The notes under the pieces are model-generated. The model had not been told where the DNA came from and did not search any database. It worked only from the letters and a program-made list of their open reading frames with translations. From Misgurnus anguillicaudatus (lineage: Eukaryota; Chordata; Actinopteri; Cypriniformes; Cobitidae), in the NCBI RefSeq assembly GCF_027580225.2, contig NC_073351.2, forward strand, positions 2,705,001 through 2,769,000: DNA of 64,000 nucleotides, written 5' to 3'. This document shows positions 36,458 through 64,000 of the stretch, in pieces. How positions within the stretch are numbered: the stretch's first letter is position 1; every line of letters begins with the position of its first letter. The position numbers and the translations under genes are program-made.

Positions 36458-37804
36458 CCTTCTCGTTTCATTGTATGTCGGTGCAGTGCTATTTTGTATT
36501 TGTATTTATTTTGTCTTGCAAAAAATCTTGTTTTGAATCACTGAATCGCTAGATGTCGCTACAAAACTAGACACAGAAAATCATAACAACACAGCCCATA
36601 TGCTTGTGTTATAACAAATATAATAGTGACAACAGTCAGTGATTTATCAACCTTTTAGGATGCTGACCATGATGAAGATGTTGTAGTTCTTCTGAAGCTA
36701 AGTAATACTGTCATCATTTTTCCTGTTTCATAATTCAGATGTGACGCTAAGTGGCTAACACGCTGGCTAAATGTCTGAAATGTGTTAGCACACAGTGAAC
36801 CTGTCTTATGTTTCATATATTTAAACATTAATTAGTCTGTACGGATTGTCAAACGATACATTTTGCAGTCATTTGGCTTTGTGAGTGTTGCATGTGCTAC
36901 TTGATGTTGGTTAGCAGCCCGGTGATCCAGCGTAAAGTACATATGTGTACACATCTAATACTTATATGTAACTCAATAGTAAAACTGCTGTTTCTATAAT
37001 GTGGGTATAGTTGTATTAATGTTAGAGTGTGGTCAGATGTCAGACATCATACAGATGATACTGCTGCTCAATTCAAAAGGGATTTGTTTCATGTGATGAT
37101 GAGGGGTTCACAGGAGGGTTGCCAGGTCTGCGTAACAAAACCTTCCCAATGGCTAATCAAAAAAAGCCCAAAACCTTAGGTCAAACACCAAGACTCAAAT
37201 TATGCCACTCCAATATACACTAAAATATATTCAATACCTAAAATACAATTCCTTCTTAAAAAGCACTGTATTAAAGGGTTAGTTCACTCAAAAATGAAAA
37301 CTCATGATGCTATCATATTTCTTTGGAGTCAAAAATAAGAAAACTATTCTTTCTAAGGCGGCTAAGTGCTAGGATACTATTTCATTATTTGATAGAGACA
37401 TTAGAAGAAATAGAAGCCAAGAGTCACGTGTGTTTTCATTATGATCCCAATATATTACTTGAATTTGTCAGCTGAACACAATTGGAGATATATGAAATAA
37501 TATGCAGACTTCTAGCCATGTAGTGCAATTGAATAGTACCCGTGATTTGTATGAAGTTTGTAACTGTATATATAGCATCTAGAGTAGAGTCACTCAAAGC
37601 AAAAGGTTATCATTAGCTTTTGGATAGAACAAACCGTTCTCATATTACGCATCAAAAAATCTTATCTGAATATTTTCCCAAAATGTTCTTTATGTAGAAT
37701 AATCTTATGTAGAAAACAGTAAATCTAAAAAAATGTCTTTAGCTGGGTTTTTACAGGTGGGGTCACATTATGTTTTCAAAGTCCTCAATGCCATTTGTCT
37801 GGTT

Positions 37805-37805
<1 letters not shown>

Positions 37806-37839
<34 letters not shown>
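37806..37839 (+). repeat. (TAA)n microsatellite beside def8 acceptor
   Basis: About 11 TAA units end 17 bp before the acceptor of the exon carrying the def8 start. Length change here could influence splicing. Confidence 0.9.
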
Positions 37840-37856
37840 CTATCTTTCCTCTACAG

Positions 37857-37862
37857 ATGTGA
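37857..37862 (+). promoter_or_regulatory. def8: start-stop mini-uORF before def8
   Basis: The exon that carries the def8 start opens right after tctacag with ATG TGA, 14 bases before the main ATG. The main start has G at -3 and G at +4 (strong context). Adjacent start-stop uORFs can stall ribosomes, but translation of this one is not shown. Confidence 0.45.
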
Positions 37863-37870
37863 GTAGTGTC

Positions 37871-64000
<26,130 letters not shown>

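Overview
The window is a stretch of vertebrate nuclear DNA from a teleost, most likely a cyprinid. The evidence is split genes with GT-AG introns, an intronless melanocortin receptor very close to fish MC1R, and a dense, nested load of hAT-like, Tc1-like and TTAA-targeting transposons, L2 and Penelope-like retroelements and a tRNA-derived SINE. The species is inferred and no database was searched. No rRNA, confident tRNA gene or CRISPR array was seen.

Three protein genes lie head to tail on the + strand. (1) 461-25117: the 3' part of tcf25 (NULP1, vertebrate Rqc1 homologue). Seventeen coding exons join in one continuous frame of 594 codons plus stop; the first coding part lies left of the window. 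(2) 29686-30636: a complete single-exon mc1r of 316 aa. (3) 37871-63507 and beyond: def8, with seven coding exons giving residues 1-302 (N-terminus, complete C1 zinc domain, start of the Rubicon-homology region). Its 3' end lies right of the window. The order tcf25-mc1r-def8 is the conserved MC1R neighbourhood of vertebrates (human 16q24.3). No tubulin gene was recognised between mc1r and def8, where mammals carry TUBB3.

The rest is intron and intergenic DNA filled with repeats. tcf25 introns hold a 2.15-kb hAT-like element, a Penelope-like GIY-YIG fragment broken by MITEs, part of a Tc1-like transposon, and several palindromic elements. The mc1r flanks hold an L2 fragment, a hAT MITE with a perfect 8-bp target duplication and a candidate E-box/M-box. 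The 13.3-kb first coding intron of def8 holds an L2 reverse-transcriptase fragment, a 94-bp tandem array, a CpG-dense 27-bp minisatellite of exactly 13 copies, a second Tc1 fragment and many MITEs. Downstream def8 introns hold a doubly nested TTAA-flanked element, a hAT MITE, a full-length but dead Tc1 element and a 1.28-kb element whose empty target site is visible in a related repeat 9 kb upstream.

The genes do not form an operon or shared pathway: TCF25 acts in ribosome-associated quality control, MC1R in pigment signalling, and DEF8 in late-endosome/lysosome positioning. I found no clear undescribed gene system. The most unusual structures are the 27-bp CpG minisatellite, the TTAA-flanked element series and the transposon insertions whose order can be read from target-site duplications.
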